The notes beneath the pieces are model-generated. The model was not told the DNA's origin. It saw only the letters and a program-made list of their open reading frames with translations, and did not search any database. This document shows positions 41,794-50,636 of a DNA stretch of 64,000 nt, in pieces (the stretch's first letter is position 1; every line of letters starts with the position of its first letter). The translations under genes were made by a program, and so were the position numbers. Source of the stretch: Bradyrhizobium semiaridum (GTDB lineage: Bacteria; Pseudomonadota; Alphaproteobacteria; Rhizobiales; Xanthobacteraceae); NCBI RefSeq assembly GCF_020329505.1, contig NZ_JAGKJJ010000013.1, positions 1 to 64,000 of the forward strand. The letters run 5' to 3'.

Positions 41794-42501
41794 ATGTCCA
41801 ATGCAGACCAACCAAAGGTGATCGTGACGCGCTGGTGGTGGGTGCGCCATGCTCCGGTGCGCAGCGATGGCGGCAACATCTACGGCCAGGCCGATATCGA
41901 GTGCGACACCGGCGATGTCGAAGTGTTCGAGGCGGTCGCCAAGATGCTGCCGCGTGGTGCGGTGTGGTACTCGAGCCATCTGAAACGCACGCATCAGACC
42001 GCGGCGGCGATCTGGGCCGCCGGATTTCCAAGGCCGGATGGCATGACGCAGGAGCGCGACTTCGCCGAGCAGCATCTCGGGCAATGGCAGGGCATGAACC
42101 GCGCCACATTTCTCGCCAGCCGCCCGGTCGGCAGCACCTGGTTCGCCGATGTCAACGAGCCGGCGCCCGGCGGCGAGAGCTACATGGACATGTACACCCG
42201 GGTCTGCCGCGCGATCGTGCGGATCAACGCTGCCGAGGCGGGCAGGGACATCGTCGCCGTCAGTCATGGCGGCGTGATCAAATGCGCGGTCGGGCTTGCG
42301 CTCGGCGGCCAGCCTGACCGCGGGCTGTCCTTTGACATCGACAACGTCTCGGTCACGCGGCTTGATCACGTCGCGGCGCCCAGTCTCTCGACCTGGCGCC
42401 TGCCGATGGTCAACCAACAGCCCTGGATCGCCGATCCGCGCCACGCCGCGATGCATCAGCAGGCCGGGCCCGAAGTGAGGTCGGTGACCAAGCTCGCGTG
42501 A
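41794..42501 (+). CDS. Histidine phosphatase family protein
   Basis: A 235-aa phosphoglycerate-mutase-like phosphatase. WWVRHAPV supplies the RHG-type catalytic His (with A in place of G), SSHLKRTHQTA is the second active-site segment, ERDFAEQHLGQWQGM holds the acid Glu, and VAVSHGGVIK carries the second catalytic His. Cobalamin-pathway CobC and general sugar phosphatases share this plan; the substrate is open. ATG 41794 has GGAAGGG nine bases upstream; an ATG at 41743 is weaker. The gene lies among acyl-CoA and SDR genes and starts beside a TTCAAACG half-site. Confidence 0.85.
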   Translation: MSNADQPKVIVTRWWWVRHAPVRSDGGNIYGQADIECDTGDVEVFEAVAKMLPRGAVWYSSHLKRTHQTAAAIWAAGFPRPDGMTQERDFAEQHLGQWQGMNRATFLASRPVGSTWFADVNEPAPGGESYMDMYTRVCRAIVRINAAEAGRDIVAVSHGGVIKCAVGLALGGQPDRGLSFDIDNVSVTRLDHVAAPSLSTWRLPMVNQQPWIADPRHAAMHQQAGPEVRSVTKLA

Positions 42502-42575
42502 TGTCGCTATCGCACCACCGCAACGATGCTTAAGCTCGACGCAGAATTCAAACACTTCACATCTGGGAGAGAAAC

Positions 42576-43343
42576 ATGAGCTTGTTCGACATGAAGGGAA
42601 AGGTCGCAGTCATCACCGGCTCGACGCGCGGCATCGGTCTTGCGATCGCCGAGCGGATGGCCGAGCATGGCGCCAAGGTCGTGATCTCCTCGCGCAAGGC
42701 CGACGTCTGCGACCAGGTCGCCGCTGACATCAACAGCAAGTTCGGCAAGGGCACCGCGGTCGCGATCGCCGCCAACATCTCGTCGAAGGAAAACCTGCAG
42801 AACCTCGTCGACGAAAGCAACCGCGCCTTCGGCAAGATCGACGTGCTGGTCTGCAACGCGGCGTCGAATCCGTATTACGGGCCGCTCGCCGGCATCTCCG
42901 ACGACCAGTTCAGGAAAATCCTCGACAACAACATCGTCGCCAACAACTGGCTGATCTCGATGGTGGTGCCGCAGATGATCGAGCGCAAGGACGGCTCGAT
43001 CATCATCGTCTCGTCGATCGGCGGCCTGAAGGGTTCGACCATCCTCGGCGCTTACGCGATCTCCAAGGCCGCGGACATGCAGCTCGCGCGCAACCTCGCC
43101 TGTGAATACGGCAAGCACAACATCCGCGTGAACTGCATCGCGCCGGGCCTGATCAAGACCGACTTCGCCAAGGCGCTGTGGGATAATCCGGAGAATTTGA
43201 AGGCCTCGACCTCGCGCTCGCCGCTGCTGCGGATCGGCGTGCCGGACGAGATCGCGGGCGCCGCCGTCTTCCTCGGCTCGCGCGCCGGCGACTTCATGAC
43301 CGGCCAGACCATGGTGATCGACGGCGGCGCGACGATCAGCTGA
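42576..43343 (+). CDS. Short-chain dehydrogenase/reductase (SDR), DHRS4-like
   Basis: A 255-aa classical SDR. VAVITGSTRGIGLAIAERM is the nucleotide motif. VVISSRKADVC places Ser-Arg after strand 2, as in NADPH-preferring enzymes of the DHRS4 type. NAASNPYYGP stands in for NAG, and GAYAISKAAD holds Tyr and Lys. The tail MTGQTMVIDGGATIS is standard. GGAGAG precedes ATG 42576 by 6-8 bases. It follows the histidine phosphatase gene by 74 bases in the same direction and may share its transcript. Confidence 0.92.
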   Translation: MSLFDMKGKVAVITGSTRGIGLAIAERMAEHGAKVVISSRKADVCDQVAADINSKFGKGTAVAIAANISSKENLQNLVDESNRAFGKIDVLVCNAASNPYYGPLAGISDDQFRKILDNNIVANNWLISMVVPQMIERKDGSIIIVSSIGGLKGSTILGAYAISKAADMQLARNLACEYGKHNIRVNCIAPGLIKTDFAKALWDNPENLKASTSRSPLLRIGVPDEIAGAAVFLGSRAGDFMTGQTMVIDGGATIS

Positions 43344-43402
43344 CGCGAAGCGTCATCCCGGGGCGCGCGTCAGCGCGAACCCGGGATCTCGAGCCGCAAT
43401 GG

Positions 43403-44626
43403 TCACTCCACCGCCGCATAGACGCCGTTGCGGAGCAGCGAACGGATGTATTCGCGCTGGCCGGGACCCTGCATCATGAAGACCGCGATCAGGTCTTCGC
43501 TGGGATCGACCCAGAAGAACGTGCCGGCCATGCCGCTCCAGAAGAACTGGCCGACCGAGCCGGAGAACGGCGCGATGCCCTGCTGGGTGCGCACGGCGAA
43601 GCCGAGGCCGAAGCCGTGGCCGGGCGGCACCAAGGTGCCCTGGATCCTGACATCGGCGGCGAGATGATCGGCGGCCATGAGCTGCAGCGTCTTGCGGCCG
43701 ATGATCCTGGTGCCGTCGAGCGTGCCGCCATTGAGCAGCATCTGGGCGAAGCGCGCATAGTCCATCGTGGTCGAGACCAGGCCGCCGCCGCCGGATTCCA
43801 TCGCCGGCTTCTCCAGCATGTTGAACAGCTGCACCTTCTCGCGGCTCCACGGGTCGGTCGTGAACGCCTCGGCCAGCCGGCCGGCATTCTGCTCGCCGGT
43901 GTGGAAGGCGGTCTCTGCCATGCCGAGCGGCGCGAGGATGCGCTCGTGCAGGAATGCGCCGAGCGTCTGGCCGCTGACCACTTCGATGATGCGGCCGAGG
44001 ATGTCCGTCGAGCGGCTGTAGTTCCATTCGGCGCCCGGCTGGCAGATCAATGGCATGGTGGCGAGCATGGTGGCGTGCTCGGCATTGGTGATCTTGCGGC
44101 TGCGCAGCCGCGACTGCTGGTAGAGCCGCTGCACGAGGCCGTTGCCGGTGTGGTCATAGGTCAGTCCCGAGGTGTGGCGGAGCAGATCCTGAATGGTCAT
44201 CTGCCGCTTGGCCGGCACCAGCTCGAGCGTGCCGTTGCGCTCGACGCCGACCTTGGTCTCGGCAAATTCCGGGATGTATTTCGCGACGGGATCGTTGAGC
44301 AGGAATTGGCCGTCCTCCAGCAACATCATGATGCCGACCGAGACGATCGGCTTGGTCATCGAGAAGATGCGGAAGATGCTGTCATGCGCCATCGGTGCGG
44401 CAGCCAGCGGGCTTTGCCGGCCGATCGCATCGAACCAGCCGATCTGGCCGCGGCGGGCCACCAGCACCGTCGCGCCGGGCAGAGTTCCCCTGTCGACCTC
44501 GCGCTTGAACGTGTCGGACAGCGCCTGCAGCCGCACGCGCGACAGGCCGATCGCCTCCGGCTTGGCTTCGGGCAGGGATGGGGTTTTCGAGCCGGCAGCG
44601 GGCCTGGCAGCGGTGTGAACGTTCAT
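43403..44626 (-). CDS. Serine hydrolase, class C beta-lactamase/EstB-like
   Basis: A 407-aa penicillin-binding-fold hydrolase. SIFRIFSMTKPIVSVGIMMLLEDG holds the SMTK nucleophile tetrad (SxxK). WNYSRSTDILGRIIE supplies the Tyr of the YxN-like motif (YSR here). HGFGLGFAVR replaces the KTG box with HGF-type residues, as in EstB esterases. No signal peptide is evident, so it is probably a cytoplasmic esterase rather than a lactamase. ATG 44626 has GGGAGAG just upstream; 46 residues of frame before it look non-coding. It converges on the SDR gene. Confidence 0.88.
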   Translation of the reverse strand: MNVHTAARPAAGSKTPSLPEAKPEAIGLSRVRLQALSDTFKREVDRGTLPGATVLVARRGQIGWFDAIGRQSPLAAAPMAHDSIFRIFSMTKPIVSVGIMMLLEDGQFLLNDPVAKYIPEFAETKVGVERNGTLELVPAKRQMTIQDLLRHTSGLTYDHTGNGLVQRLYQQSRLRSRKITNAEHATMLATMPLICQPGAEWNYSRSTDILGRIIEVVSGQTLGAFLHERILAPLGMAETAFHTGEQNAGRLAEAFTTDPWSREKVQLFNMLEKPAMESGGGGLVSTTMDYARFAQMLLNGGTLDGTRIIGRKTLQLMAADHLAADVRIQGTLVPPGHGFGLGFAVRTQQGIAPFSGSVGQFFWSGMAGTFFWVDPSEDLIAVFMMQGPGQREYIRSLLRNGVYAAVE

Positions 44627-44825
44627 GGTCTCTCCCTGTGCTCTTCTCGTTGGCCGATGATCGCGAGTGTCGCGCACCAGCCGCGCAATGAACAGATACC
44701 CCGGCGCATGCAGCACCGGCGTCATCGCAGGGCAAGCCCGCAGGCCCACCGCGCCGCAATACAATTAAAGGTAGACAAACGTCGCCATGGCCTCCTATTG
44801 CTACCTGCGGGGCGAACGATTGGGT

Positions 44826-45461
44826 ATGGGGGCTTTCTTGAGGCAATGGCCGGGGTTGGCGCGCGTCGTCGCGCTGGGAATGATGCTCGCGCTTGCGGGC
44901 TGCGTGACCGTGGAAAATTCGCTGTCGCAAAACGATCTCGCCAGCCTGAAGCTGACGGCGGTTGCCGTCAGCTTTGCGCCGGACGCGCAGGTTGTGTGGG
45001 AGGAGGGAATCCGCGCCTACGCAAATGCGAAGACGATCAGCGACGATCAGATCACGGCGGCGGCCAACACGCCGGAGGCGAGGGCCTATGTGCAGGGTCT
45101 GCTGGCGCCGCGAATCAAGTCCGGCGTCGAGCAGGCGATGGCCGGCCAGCTCGCGGGCACCCGGCCGGTGCGGCTCGATATCGTGGTCAAGAGCTTCGCG
45201 CTGCCGTCGGCGGTGCAGCGGGTTGTGCTCGGTGGCCACCGCGGCATGATCGCGGACGCGACTCTGGTCGATGCGCGAACCGGTGCTGTCATAATCGCCT
45301 ATCCGAATCTGACCGCATTTCTCTACACCGGCCAGGGCATCGCCGGCGCGATCGTACAGGCGGCGATCGACGACTCCGACAAGCAAAGCCCGGCCGACAA
45401 GGTGGCCACGCGTTACGGCGAAACCTATAGGCTTTGGCTGCTCAACAACAATAAAACCTAG
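44826..45461 (+). CDS. Hypothetical lipoprotein (211 aa)
   Basis: A 211-aa lipoprotein: LARVVALGMMLALAGC is a signal peptide ending in a good lipobox (LAGC), with the modified Cys near residue 26. The mature domain has alternating strands (LTAVAVSFAPDAQVVW, RPVRLDIVVKSFALPSAVQRVVLGG) and resembles envelope lipoproteins of unknown function. ATG 44826 was preferred to ATG 44787 because it puts the signal peptide near the start. It precedes tRNA-Trp by about 90 bases. Confidence 0.7.
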   Translation: MGAFLRQWPGLARVVALGMMLALAGCVTVENSLSQNDLASLKLTAVAVSFAPDAQVVWEEGIRAYANAKTISDDQITAAANTPEARAYVQGLLAPRIKSGVEQAMAGQLAGTRPVRLDIVVKSFALPSAVQRVVLGGHRGMIADATLVDARTGAVIIAYPNLTAFLYTGQGIAGAIVQAAIDDSDKQSPADKVATRYGETYRLWLLNNNKT

Positions 45462-45552
45462 CGGACGTCGCGCAGCATTCGCTTCGCCCTTGCATTCGGG
45501 GCACGGCTTATGCTTGAAACGGCGCGAACCGGCGGCGACGCGGGTTCCCTGC

Positions 45553-45628
45553 AGGAGTGTAGCTCAATTGGTAGAGCACCGGTCTCCAAAACCGGGGGTC
45601 GCAGGTTCGAGCCCTGCCACTCCTGCCA
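45553..45628 (+). tRNA. tRNA-Trp (CCA)
   Basis: A 76-nt cloverleaf. Acceptor AGGAGTG (45553-45559) pairs with CACTCCT (45618-45624), followed by discriminator G and an encoded CCA. Anticodon loop TCTCCAAAA gives CCA, and the T arm is GGTTCGAGCCC. In many alphaproteobacteria tRNA-Trp lies directly before secE-nusG; here secE is about 7.4 kb away. Confidence 0.97.
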
Positions 45629-45690
45629 GCTTTTAGCGAACAAATTCAAGATGTTGGCCGAGGCGCAGCCCCGGCCATTTTTCATTTCGA

Positions 45691-46896
45691 CTACTTGATC
45701 AGCGGGCAGCCGCCGTCCTTCAGCGGCCGGAATGCCTGGTCGCCGGGGACCTCGGCGAGCACCTTGTAGTAATCCCACGGCGCCTTCGATTCCTCGGGCT
45801 TCTTGACCTCGAACAGGAACATCGAGTGCACCATGCGGCCGTCCTCGCGGACGACGCCGTTGTCGGTGAAGGCGTCGCGGACCGGGGTCTCGCGCATTTT
45901 CGCCAGCACCGGCTTGGTCTCCTTGGTGCCGGCGGCCTTCACCGCGTTGAGGTAGTGCAGCGTGGCGCTGTAGGTCGCGGCCTGGTTCATCGTCGGCATC
46001 CGCTTCATGCGCTCGAAGAAGCGCTTGCCGAAGGCGCGGGTGCGATCGTTGAGATCCCAGTAATAGGCCTCGGTGATGATCAGGCCCTGGGCGAGCTTCA
46101 GGCCGAGGCTGTGGATGTCCGAGATGAACATCACGATGCCGGCGAGGTTCTGGCCGCCCGCGACGATGCCGAACTCGGCCGCCTGCTTGATGGTATTGAT
46201 GGTATCGCCGCCGCCATTGGCCATGCCGATGATCTTGGCCTTCGAGGCCTGGGCCTGCAGCAGGAAGGACGAGAAATCCGGTGTGTTGAGCGGATGCCGG
46301 GCGCTGCCGATCACCTTGCCGCCGGCGGCGCGGACCACGTCGCCGGTGTCGCGCTCGATCGAATGGCCGAACAGATAGTCGGCGGTGATGAAGAACCAGG
46401 TGTCGCCGCCGTTCTTGACGATCGCGCTGCCGACGGTGTGGGCGTTGGCATAGGTGTCGTAGGTCCAGTGCAGCGTGTAGGGCGAGCAGGATTTACCGGT
46501 GATGTCGGAGCTCGCCGCATCGGTCACGATCATGATCTTCTCGAACTGCTTCGACATCTCCATGCCGGCCAGCGCGGTCGCCGAGGTCGGCATGTCGATG
46601 ATCATGTCGACGCCTTCGGCCTCGTACCATTTGCGGGTGATGGTGGCGGCGACGTCGGCCTTGCTCATGGGGTCGGCGGTGACCACCTCGATCGGCTTGC
46701 CGAACATGGTGCCGCCGACATCCTCGATCGCCATCTTGGTGGCCTCGACGTTGCCCTGGCCGCCGATGTCCGAATAGACCGACTGGAAATCGGTGAGCAC
46801 GCCGATCTTGAGCGGCGTCTGCTGCGCGAGCGCGGGTCCTGCCAGCGCCGCGGCGAGCAGGCCGGCGGCGGACAGAATCGTGGCGATGGATTTCAT
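45691..46896 (-). CDS. Branched-chain-type ABC transporter substrate-binding protein
   Basis: A 401-aa periplasmic binding protein. A signal peptide (TILSAAGLLAAALAGPALA) precedes LKIGVLTDFQSVYSDIGGQG, the type I fold start typical of Liv/aromatic-acid binding proteins (peripla_BP_6). DAASSDITGKSCSPYTLHWTYDTYA and FITADYLFGHSIERDTGDVVRAAGG follow. ATG 46896 has GGGAGG upstream. The permease and ATPase genes are not in the window. A FadR-type operator lies 37 bases before the start, so it is probably controlled by the divergent regulator, with the acyl-CoA ligase acting on the imported acid. Confidence 0.9.
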   Translation of the reverse strand: MKSIATILSAAGLLAAALAGPALAQQTPLKIGVLTDFQSVYSDIGGQGNVEATKMAIEDVGGTMFGKPIEVVTADPMSKADVAATITRKWYEAEGVDMIIDMPTSATALAGMEMSKQFEKIMIVTDAASSDITGKSCSPYTLHWTYDTYANAHTVGSAIVKNGGDTWFFITADYLFGHSIERDTGDVVRAAGGKVIGSARHPLNTPDFSSFLLQAQASKAKIIGMANGGGDTINTIKQAAEFGIVAGGQNLAGIVMFISDIHSLGLKLAQGLIITEAYYWDLNDRTRAFGKRFFERMKRMPTMNQAATYSATLHYLNAVKAAGTKETKPVLAKMRETPVRDAFTDNGVVREDGRMVHSMFLFEVKKPEESKAPWDYYKVLAEVPGDQAFRPLKDGGCPLIK

Positions 46897-46932
46897 GATG
46901 ATGCCTCCCCAATCCCCAATTGTTCTTATCAG

Positions 46933-46945
46933 TTTGTCGGACAAA
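46933..46945. promoter_or_regulatory. FadR/GntR-type operator 1
   Basis: TTTGTCGGACAAA is a perfect 13-base palindrome around a central base, just ahead of the substrate-binding protein gene. An identical core lies at 47046-47056. Confidence 0.75.
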
Positions 46946-47044
46946 GCTAGATTTGACCGTTCCGGGAGTCAATTCGGGGCCGCGCGGCCGCGACATTTGG
47001 CCCGAGAACGCCTGGTTTGACGCTCCTAACGCCTTCGCTTATCC

Positions 47045-47057
47045 TTTGTCGGACAAT
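47045..47057. promoter_or_regulatory. FadR/GntR-type operator 2
   Basis: TTGTCGGACAA at 47046-47056 repeats operator 1 and lies 22 bases ahead of the FadR-family gene start, consistent with autorepression. Confidence 0.75.
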
Positions 47058-47077
47058 CAACAATCGGGAGCCGGCGG

Positions 47078-47842
47078 GTGGCCTCTACGCCGTTGTTCCG
47101 GCGCATCGATGTCGCGCCGGCCTATCAGAAGGTCGCGGACGCGATCGAGCGCGAGATCATCAACGGCCGGATCAAGCCGGGCGAGCCGATCGGCACCGAG
47201 CAGCAGCTCGTCGAGCAGTTCGGCGTCAACCGCTCGACGGTGCGCGAGGGCATCCGCGTGCTGGAGGAGGGCGGCCTGATCCGCCGCGACTCCAGCCGCC
47301 GGCTGCAGGCCTGCTTGCCGCGCTACAACAAGCTCGCCACCCGTTTGTCGCGCGCGCTGATCCTGCACGAGGTCACGTTCCGCGAATTGTTCGAGGCGTC
47401 GATGACGCTGGAGGTGGCGAGCGTCGAGGGCGCGGTGGAGCGGGCGACCGAGGAGAACATCAGGGAGCTCGCCGACAATCTCGCGCGCAGCGCCGAGGTG
47501 GTGGAGCGGCCGGCGGCGCTCGCCGAGCTCGATGCGGAATTTCATGTGCTGATGGCGAAAGCCTCGCAGAACCGGGTGCTGCAGCTCGCCCGCGAGCCGG
47601 CCGCGCAGCTGTTCTTTCCGACCACCGAGATGATCGTCGGCAGCGTACCAGAGGGCGGCGCGCGCCTCGTCGAGGCGCATCGCCATCTGCTCGATGCAAT
47701 CAGGCGGCGCGACAAGGCGGCCGGCGTGCTGTGGACGCGCCGTCACCTGCAGGACTGGCGGCGCGGCTTCGAGAAGATCGCCTCGCTCGATCGCTCGGTC
47801 GAGCACACCTACATGGAGCACGCCTATGCCGCCCGGCAATAG
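47078..47842 (+). CDS. FadR/GntR-family transcriptional regulator
   Basis: A 254-aa regulator. Residues about 14-75 form the GntR winged helix: AYQKVADAIEREIINGRIKPGEPIGTEQQLVEQFGVNRSTVREGIRVLEEGGLI. The C-terminal all-helical FCD domain includes ELDAEFHVLMAKASQNRVL and EAHRHLLDAIRRRD, with the Asp and His residues that bind a metal and an acid effector. GTG 47078 follows GGGAG. Two identical TTGTC-N-GACAA palindromes flank its promoter and that of the binding-protein gene. An AMP-ligase gene follows by 55 bases, so the regulator probably senses the acid that the ligase activates. Confidence 0.92.
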   Translation: MASTPLFRRIDVAPAYQKVADAIEREIINGRIKPGEPIGTEQQLVEQFGVNRSTVREGIRVLEEGGLIRRDSSRRLQACLPRYNKLATRLSRALILHEVTFRELFEASMTLEVASVEGAVERATEENIRELADNLARSAEVVERPAALAELDAEFHVLMAKASQNRVLQLAREPAAQLFFPTTEMIVGSVPEGGARLVEAHRHLLDAIRRRDKAAGVLWTRRHLQDWRRGFEKIASLDRSVEHTYMEHAYAARQ

Positions 47843-47897
47843 CGCGGCTGGCAGCTCCGATCAGAACAACGACAACAAGCACATTCGGGAGGGACAT

Positions 47898-49511
47898 ATG
47901 AGCGACGATATCGCAACCACCATCCAGCGCGCCCGCGAGCACAGCATCGGCGATCTGCTGCGCCGCTCCGCGCGGCGCTATCCGGCCAAGACCGCGCTGA
48001 TCTGCGGCGAGGTGAACTGGACGTTCGCGGAGATGGACGCGATCTGCAACCGGCTGGCGCGTGGACTGCTTGGCCTCGGCGTCGCCAAGGGCGATCGTGT
48101 CGCGGTGCTGTCGCGCAACTCGCATGCCTTCGCCGCGCTGCGCTTCGCGGTGGCGCGGATCGGCGCCATCCTGGTGCCGATCAACTTCATGCTGAACCCG
48201 GACGAGATCAATTTCATCCTCGCCAACTCGGGCGCCAAGCTGCTCGCAGCTGGGCCCGACTTCGTCGACACCGCGCGCGCCGCGGCCGCCAAGGGCTCCG
48301 CGGTCGAGGGGCTGGTTTGGCTGCCGGGCGAGGATCCGGCCACGGCGCCCGAGGGCATCAGGACGTTCGAGAGCCTGCTGCACAGCGACGCCTCGGTGCC
48401 CGCGGCGTCCGTCGACAGCCGTGATCCCGCGCAGATCATCTACACCAGCGGCACCGAGTCGCTGCCGAAGGGCGCGATCCTGACCCATGAAGCCGTGATG
48501 TGGCAGTATGTCAGCTGCATCATCGACGGCGGCATGACGACCGACGACACCGTGCTGCACGCGCTGCCGCTCTATCACTGCGCGCAGCTCGACGTCTTCC
48601 TCGGGCCCGCGATCTATCTCGGCGCCACCAGCCTGATCACCGGAAAGCCGATCGCCGACAACATCCTGGCGCTGATTGCAGCCCACAAGATCAACGCGTT
48701 CTTCGCGCCGCCGACGATCTGGATCGCAATGCTGCGCGCGCCGGCGTTCGACCGCACCGATCTGTCGACATTGCGCAAGGGCTATTACGGCGCCTCGATC
48801 ATGCCGGTCGAGGTGCTGCTCGAATTGCAGCGCCGGCTGCCCGATGTGAAATTCTGGAATTTCTACGGCCAGACCGAGATCGCGCCGCTCGCGACCGTCC
48901 TGAACCCGGAGGATCAGCTGCCGAAGGCGGGCTCGGCCGGGAAGCCCGCGATCAATGTCGAGACGCGGGTCGTCTATCCCGACATGACCGACGTGAAGCT
49001 CGGTGAAGTCGGCGAGATCGTGCACCGCTCGCCGCATTTGTTGTCTGGCTACTACAATGATCCGGTGAAGACCGCCGCGGCGTTCGCCGGCGGCTGGTTT
49101 CATTCCGGCGATCTCGCGACCGTCGATGCCGACGGCTATATCACCGTGGTCGACCGCGTGAAGGACATGATCAAGAGCGGCGGCGAGAATGTCGCGAGCC
49201 GCGAGGTCGAGGAAATGATCTACCGCTTGCCTGAAGTCTCCGAGGTCGCGGTGGTTGGGTTGCCCGATCCGCGCTGGATCGAGGCGGTGACCGCGATCGT
49301 CGTGGTCAAGGCCGGCCAGAATCTCGACGCCGATGCCGTCATCAAGCATTGCGCGGCGTCGATGGCGCATTTCAAGGTGCCGAAGCAGGTCATCTTCGTT
49401 GACAGCCTGCCGAAGAACCCGAGCGGCAAGCTGCTCAAGCGCGAGCTGCGCCAGCGCTATGTCGGTGGTGCGACGCTCGACCAGGCGGTGCAGAAGCGCT
49501 TTGCAGGGTAG
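47898..49511 (+). CDS. Acyl-CoA synthetase (AMP-dependent ligase)
   Basis: A 537-aa ANL-superfamily ligase. YTSGTESLPKGAILTH is the P-loop-like motif. FYGQTEIAP is motif A5, and GWFHSGDLATVDADGYITVVDRVKDMIKSGGENV includes the hinge and the catalytic-segment Lys lead-in, finished by PKNPSGKLLKREL with the adenylation Lys. It activates a carboxylic acid as acyl-AMP and then acyl-CoA. A fatty or aromatic acid is plausible but undetermined. ATG 47898 follows GGGAGGG. It lies with a FadR regulator and a branched-chain-type binding protein. Confidence 0.93.
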   Translation: MSDDIATTIQRAREHSIGDLLRRSARRYPAKTALICGEVNWTFAEMDAICNRLARGLLGLGVAKGDRVAVLSRNSHAFAALRFAVARIGAILVPINFMLNPDEINFILANSGAKLLAAGPDFVDTARAAAAKGSAVEGLVWLPGEDPATAPEGIRTFESLLHSDASVPAASVDSRDPAQIIYTSGTESLPKGAILTHEAVMWQYVSCIIDGGMTTDDTVLHALPLYHCAQLDVFLGPAIYLGATSLITGKPIADNILALIAAHKINAFFAPPTIWIAMLRAPAFDRTDLSTLRKGYYGASIMPVEVLLELQRRLPDVKFWNFYGQTEIAPLATVLNPEDQLPKAGSAGKPAINVETRVVYPDMTDVKLGEVGEIVHRSPHLLSGYYNDPVKTAAAFAGGWFHSGDLATVDADGYITVVDRVKDMIKSGGENVASREVEEMIYRLPEVSEVAVVGLPDPRWIEAVTAIVVVKAGQNLDADAVIKHCAASMAHFKVPKQVIFVDSLPKNPSGKLLKRELRQRYVGGATLDQAVQKRFAG

Positions 49512-49518
49512 GCGACCG

Positions 49519-50430
49519 CTATTGGCTGGCTGTCACCGGCGTCTTGTCCGACCACTCCGGTGGTAAGCCAAGCTTCCCGGCCGCCATGCCGATCAGCCCG
49601 GGATTGCGGCCGTACACCTCGCAAGCCGCATCTTTCGGCTTGCCGCCGAGCGAGACACCGATCTGGTCGAACGAAGGCAGCGTCGGCGGTTTTCCGAACG
49701 GCGTCGCGCCGGTCACGACGAGCTTGCTGAAGTCGTCGCTGAAGGAGGCGGCGAGGTCGTAGGCGTCGGCGGCGGTCGAAACCCTCGGCGAGTTGGTGAA
49801 TGAATTCGCGCCGCGGGCCCAGACCATCGCTGCCTGCTGGCGGCTGGCCGGATCGCGCACCTCGGCTTCGACGGTCAGGCTGCCGAGACCGATCGGCAAC
49901 CGCGGCACCGGTACGGGCACGCCCGCGCCGAGCGCGGTCGGTAGGAAGCCGACCACCTTGGAAGCGCCGGCGGCAACCTCGTCCGTGGGGGCGGCCTGGG
50001 TGACGAGCGCGTGCGCGGTCAGATCCGCAGGTTGGTCTGGACCGACAACCTGAAGCCGCTCGCTCAGGCCGACGCACAGCGAGCGATTGATCGCATTGGC
50101 GACGAGGTGCCGCTGCTCCTGCGACAGCGTCGGCGAGGCGGTCTGCGCGAACGTGGTCGGAACGATCCGGACCGTCTTCGCGGCAAGGACCTCGTCCTTG
50201 TTGACCCGCACCAGCGATTTCGCCAGCAGCCCGTCAGACGGCGTCAGGTTGTCATAGGAAGCCAGTGATCCGCCTCTGGTCATCGGCGCGCTGGCGCAGC
50301 CCGATAACAGCGCGGCCGCGACCGCAGCTCCGGCAAGCGCAGGCGGCCAATAGTACCGGCCATCATGCCACCCCGGTCCCGCGCCCTGCGTAACATCAGC
50401 CGCAGCGCCCGGTCCAAACTCGACTTTCAT
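49519..50430 (-). CDS. DUF3313-like lipoprotein
   Basis: A 303-aa exported protein. The N-terminus has an Ala/Pro-rich signal with LLSGCASAP as lipobox. YDNLTPSDGLLAKSLVRVNKDEVLAAKTVRIVPTTFA, AINRSLCVGLSERLQVV, and ADLTAHALVTQAAP match the DUF3313 plan. The function of this family is unknown. ATG 50430 has GAGGG eight bases upstream; a 43-residue extension is less likely. It is convergent with the AMP-ligase gene and diverges from the response regulator. Confidence 0.8.
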   Translation of the reverse strand: MKVEFGPGAAADVTQGAGPGWHDGRYYWPPALAGAAVAAALLSGCASAPMTRGGSLASYDNLTPSDGLLAKSLVRVNKDEVLAAKTVRIVPTTFAQTASPTLSQEQRHLVANAINRSLCVGLSERLQVVGPDQPADLTAHALVTQAAPTDEVAAGASKVVGFLPTALGAGVPVPVPRLPIGLGSLTVEAEVRDPASRQQAAMVWARGANSFTNSPRVSTAADAYDLAASFSDDFSKLVVTGATPFGKPPTLPSFDQIGVSLGGKPKDAACEVYGRNPGLIGMAAGKLGLPPEWSDKTPVTASQ

Positions 50431-50636
50431 GTGATCCCTCAACGACCGCTCACCCCACGAACGATCGCGGATCACGATAAAGCAGGCCCCGCCCCAGTCA
50501 GGATTAAGAGATATTAAGTCAGTTGTAGGCTGCGAAACCGCGCGGCCTATTTGGGCCACATTTGGAAGCGCATGCTTAACAAAACGCTATATTTGCGTGG
50601 CTGCGCATCTGCTGCAGACGTCTCTAGAATGTCGCG

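Noticed and set aside
43616..45430. 604-aa plus-strand frame across the serine hydrolase and lipoprotein genes
   Set aside because: It runs antisense to a hydrolase with a clear SxxK motif and in another frame through the lipoprotein, so it is a composite shadow.
47700..49370. 556-aa minus-strand frame opposite the acyl-CoA ligase
   Set aside because: The ligase motifs YTSGTxxxPKG and the hinge are on the plus strand. This frame has no domain.
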